A model generated the notes under the pieces. It was not told the origin of the DNA. It saw nothing but the letters and a program-made list of their open reading frames with translations, and made no database searches. A stretch of 64,000 nucleotides of DNA from Pyricularia pennisetigena (Eukaryota; Ascomycota; Sordariomycetes; Magnaporthales; Pyriculariaceae). The position numbers and the translations under genes were made by a program. Within the stretch, counting starts at the first letter, position 1. Every line of letters begins with the position of its first letter. Location of the stretch: NCBI RefSeq assembly GCF_004337985.1, contig NC_043743.1:4046580-4110579 (forward strand), in the 5' to 3' direction. Positions 59,705 to 64,000 of the stretch are shown here, one piece after another.

Positions 59705-62700
59705 TATAGGGTAATTTGAATTATAATTGCAATTCGTTAATTTATACTTATAATTAATTAACCTAATTGCCTAATGGTAAATACCTTATTTAATTTAGGA
59801 TTTGTTATACCGTTTGCCTTTTAACGGGTATGGGTTTGTAATTGCCAATTATAGGGTTTATTGCTATTTTTAGTGGTTAAAATCCATTAAAATACAGGGT
59901 TGGAATCCCTAAAATCCCCAATTAATGGGTGCCCTAATATTTGTACTAATCCAAATGCACGTAACGAATTTAATTCGTTAAATGGGTGCAGGGTAAACTG
60001 CAAAATATCGTGCAGGGTAAATTGCAGGATATCGTATAAAGTAAATTAATTATTAACGTAATTCCGCTAATGGGTTTTTAAGCTATTATAAACCCTATTA
60101 AACGCATTAGGATTTAATAGGTTATTAGCGAACGGATACAGGGGTTTTTGGCCCTAATTCGCTAGCGTAAACCCTATTGAAAATTTGAACCAATTACAAT
60201 GGCGTGCACGATCCACAAAAATTATACTAAAAATTTTGGATTTGCAATATAAACGATCGCTGCAATACCTAAAAAGGCCTAAATCGAACGTTAATTTTTA
60301 GCGATCCCCATTGTGAATATAGGGGGGTTAGGTGCTAAATTAGCGCCTAACCCCAATAATTTTGCACAAAAACAGCAATATTTTCGTCAATATACGTGCT
60401 GTAAAAATGCGATAATAACCAAATTAAAAGCTAAATTTTAGGTTTTCCAGCGATGCAAAATGCATTTTAATACATAAATTAAAACTTTTCCGGGTTTATA
60501 ACCTGTTAATAATATGGGTTGCTAATAAAGGGTTAAGTATTAACCTAAATGCGACGTAATGCTAATTGCGTTATAAAAACCTGTAATTATAAGGTTTAAA
60601 TGCATTATATTATTTATTAATTCTTGGATTAATAAATTTAATTTATTGGTGGGGGAAATTTTGTTTTATTTCCTTTACATATTTTCCGATATCGAAGTGG
60701 GGGTCCGCACGCTAAAAAGCGTTCCGGTACCGCACACGATTTTCCGAAAAATTATTTTATATACGTTATTGAAAAAACACTTTTATTTTTATACAAACTA
60801 TTTTTAAATTCGCATTAATTTGTTAATTTGGTAAATATTTCAACTAAGTACAAGGTAATTAATTCGTAAGTGCAGGGTGGGTATAAGACCCGGTACAAGG
60901 TAAAACCCCATTCGCTAACTTTAAATCGCAATTCCTGCACCATATATATAAAATATAATAAAAAATCCAATAGCCCCAACAGCCCCATTTCGGCACTATT
61001 TATTGTGGTTTATATATAAATAAAAATGGACCTATTACATGTTAAATAACGTATATAATTAAAAGGTATATTATTAATAATACCGTTATAAACGGCGAAA
61101 TGCGATAAAATATCCTTAAACTAAAACGAACGCGATTTTTTTGGCCAATGTAATTGGTCGAAAAACCATATAGCTAAAAGGTATATAAAGCGTTCGGTCC
61201 CCACTGCGGAATAAAGGGGTTTAATTTGAACATTGAAATTACGAAATGGAACGAAGCGAACGAAATGGATTAATTGTTAAACTTTAGGTTTTAAGGATTA
61301 GTTTTAAAATTATTTAAGCAAATATTTTAACTATTATATGAATTTTATTAATTTCAAGGTTTATCCTTAAAACCCAAAATTTTATAATTAATTTATTCCG
61401 TTCGTTTCGCTCCATTTCGTGGTTTAATTACGGTTTTGCAATATATTTGTGGGTTTATTTAAAAAACGTTTTAGTTTAGGTTTAAGGACAATTTATCGAT
61501 TTTCGCCGTTTATGGCGGTATTTTTGGCTTTTTTTCGACCGAAACTCCTTTATTATTCCACAATTACGCAAAATATTAAAAAAAAATATCGTCGAAAATA
61601 GCGTTTATTACCGTTATTGGCAGCGACTTAATTTATTTTTTTATTTGTTATAACGGCCGAATCCGATATTACCTGCCCTTTCTCCGTTTATGGCGGTACT
61701 GTTTTTTCAATTTTTTTTCGATTTTCGATTCTTTTTAACATCATTTTGAATTTTTAACCAAATTTATACTTTTTCCACGTGGAGGGTCGTATATATATAT
61801 ATTTACCGTTGTAATAAATTTTGGTATATATATCGTATTATATAAACAGTTAAATAAGCGGATAGGCAAAATATATATTCTGCATATATAATTTACAATT
61901 AAAATTTGTTTATATTTTTATTAATTTTAACGATAATAAAACTAAAGCTTCAGGCATTAAATTACGAATATAAATAAAGGTTTAAATTTAATCCAATATA
62001 TAATATTGGTTTTAAAAGCTTTTTAATAATAAAAAATACTAAATATGTATTTTATAAATGTTTTTGCTTTATTTAATTAATTTGATATTATTTTTGTTTT
62101 ATAGCCAGATTTTATAGTTTTTACACGTAGGTATGGTATATATATATATATTAAAAACAGGCCCTATAAAAGCCCTGCGACCGCACGTAAAATGCAGTCG
62201 GCTTAATCTCAATGCTCAAACTAAACCCCCCTGCTCCGTAGTGGGGACCGAACGCTCCATATACCTTTTAGCCACATGGTTTTTCAACCAATTACATTGG
62301 CCGAAAAAATCGCGTTCGTTCTAATCTGAAAACATTTTGTCGCAATTTACCGTTTATAGCGGTACCACCAGCAATAATTTATCGCATTTCGCCGTTTATA
62401 ACGGTTTTATTAATAATATACCTAATGTTGCGATATTGCTAATAATTGTTTTATTAATATAAAGATAGTTTGTGGTATTTTGCCGCTTATAGCGATAAAT
62501 ATACAATATATTCGCATTATAATGGTAAAAGAAAATGTTATAACCATAATATGCAATTAAATATTTAAATAAAAAAACTAATAATTATTATTAAAATATA
62601 TAGTAATTTGCGTTGAATTTATTGGAGTTTGTTAATTATTTGAACGCCGGCCGCGTTTTAATAGCCACTGTATTTGGACAGATATTAAAATATTGAGTGA

Positions 62701-64000
62701 AATTTGTAATTTTTCATTATATTTAATTTTCATTTTAAATAATGGTATATAATATTAATTTTAATTTTAATTACCAAATTTATTAATGAGCATACCTGAT
62801 ACTGCAAAATACATGCAATTATCGATTAAAACAGAAATTTTATAGATATTTCTATATTAATTAACGATTTGTTGAAAAATTAAATAATTTACGCAAATAT
62901 AAATAAAATTAAAAAAATCTTCGATCCATGCATTCTTTTATCGATTTATTAATAAATCTTATTTAACTTCTATTTACAAATTTCATTTAATAAAATCAAG
63001 CAAAAAACATAAAAATAATACAAATTTAGCATTTATTAATATAAAAAATAAAAAGGGCCGGTATTATAGATCGAATTTTACGTTGACGTTTGTTTATATA
63101 CGTAATCCATTTCCTCAAACCTTGGTTTTATTAATGTTAAAATTGGTAAAAATGTAAAAGTATTTCGATTATAAAATATATATAAAATTAGATATATTTT
63201 ACCTATCCGCATATTTAACGGCTTATATAATCGGATATACGTACCAAATTGTAATATTATATTACATTTATAAATGCCACTCCTCACGTGCTAAAACTAT
63301 AAAATCTGGCTGCAAAACAAAAATAATATAAAACTAATTAAATAAAGCAAAAAAATTTATAAAATACACATTTGCCATTTGTTTTTATTAAACAGTTTTT
63401 AAAGCCGATATTGTAAGTACGATTGGATTTGGACGTTTGTTTATATACCTCATCGAATCTTTGAAATTTTGGTTTTATTATCGTTAAAACTGGTAAAAAT
63501 ATAAACGAGTTTCGATTATAAATTATATATAAAAAAATATATACTTTGTTTATCCGTTTATTTAACTGTTTATTTGATCCGGTATATGGATCAAAATTTA
63601 TAACGACGATATATATATACATACGACCCTCCACGTGCAAAAATTATAAAATTTGGTGAAAAATTAAAAACAATATTAAAAGAAATCGAAAATCGAAAGA
63701 AAAATCGAAAAAACAGTACCGCTATAAACGGATTAAAAGCGGGTGGTATCCAATTCAGCCATTATAATAAATAAAAGCATAAATTAAATCGCTGTTAATA
63801 GCGGTATTAAACGCTATTTTCAACGATATTTTCTTTTTTCAATATTTTGCGTGGTTATAAAATAATAAAGGAATATCGGTCGAAAAAAAGCCAAAAATAC
63901 CGTTATAAACGGCGAAAATCGACAAATTATCTTTAAACCTGAACCAAAATGTTTTTTGGATAGACCTACAGGTACATTGCAAAACCGCAATTAAACCACG
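59620..64000 (-). repeat. Right arm of the giant inverted repeat (continues beyond the window)
   Basis: Reverse complement of 50,841-55,242 with the same internal order: copia gag start and 5' region (59,620 to about 61,060), partial element copies (about 61,090-62,160), then the 1.85-kb element in minus orientation from about 62,193 to the window end. The last bases still match the left arm near 50,841, so the true arm is longer than 4.38 kb. Confidence 0.85.
62193..64000 (-). mobile_element. 1.86-kb non-coding TIR element, cut by the window end
   Basis: It starts TTAATCTCAATGCTCA (the RIP-mutated terminus) and shows the usual blocks in minus order, including CCCCCCTGCTCCGTAGTGGGG, the double GCCGTTTATA palindromes near 62,350 and 62,395, and the ATTGCGG-complement block at the window edge. 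It mirrors the copy at 50,797-52,649. No coding capacity. Confidence 0.75.

Noticed and set aside
29400..63960. CRISPR-like array suggested by spaced short palindromes
   Set aside because: The spacing is irregular, the units belong to inverted transposon copies, and the DNA is fungal.

Overview
The window looks like nuclear DNA of a filamentous ascomycete (Pezizomycotina, probably a Sordariomycete; species not determinable from the sequence alone). Genes carry one to three short introns with GTRAGT/GTATGT donors and YAG acceptors. Intergenic DNA is rich in long homopolymer A/T tracts and microsatellites. The gene families are typical of such fungi: a HET-domain protein, a PhiA-like wall protein, a GMC oxidoreductase, a VIB-1/NDT80-like factor and small secreted proteins. 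The window has two kinds of DNA. One is GC-balanced and gene-bearing (1-25,800; 31,200-43,780). The other is extremely AT-rich repeat DNA full of stop-ridden transposon relics, as left by repeat-induced point mutation (RIP) (25,810-31,150; 43,800-64,000).

Left block (1-25,800): a secreted GH18 chitinase, a sugar-porter MFS transporter, a secreted GH47 alpha-1,2-mannosidase, a lysine-rich secreted precursor with repeated Lys-Arg sites, a HET-domain protein, a PhiA-like secreted protein, a secreted GMC oxidoreductase, a C2H2 zinc-finger protein, and a fungal protein of unknown function. The last has lost its 3' end where a Ty3/gypsy pol relic begins. Most of these products are secreted or act at the cell surface (wall turnover, glycan trimming, sugar uptake, redox), but there is no operon-like organisation and nothing shows that they form one cluster.

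Middle block (31,200-43,780): a secreted LVIVD-type protein, a 195-residue secreted protein, a short VIB-1-like DNA-binding protein, a frameshifted NRPS relic, an N-terminally short lipocalin-like ORF, and a 105-residue secreted protein. The NRPS and lipocalin pieces look like a decayed secondary-metabolite locus.

Right block (43,800-64,000): an 810-bp foldback element flanked by TA, several copies of a 1.86-kb terminal-inverted-repeat element with no coding capacity (two copies have perfect 9-bp target duplications), a small secreted protein whose last 14 codons and stop lie inside one such element, and a giant inverted repeat (arms of at least 4.38 kb, the right arm leaving the window). The spacer of that repeat carries a minus-strand Ty1/copia gag-pol relic and a short GC-normal segment with a tRNA-like head.

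The strongest candidates for something undescribed are the 1.86-kb element family, the transposon-derived C-terminus of the small secreted protein, the long palindromic arrangement, and the Kex2-type precursor at 10.9-11.7 kb.
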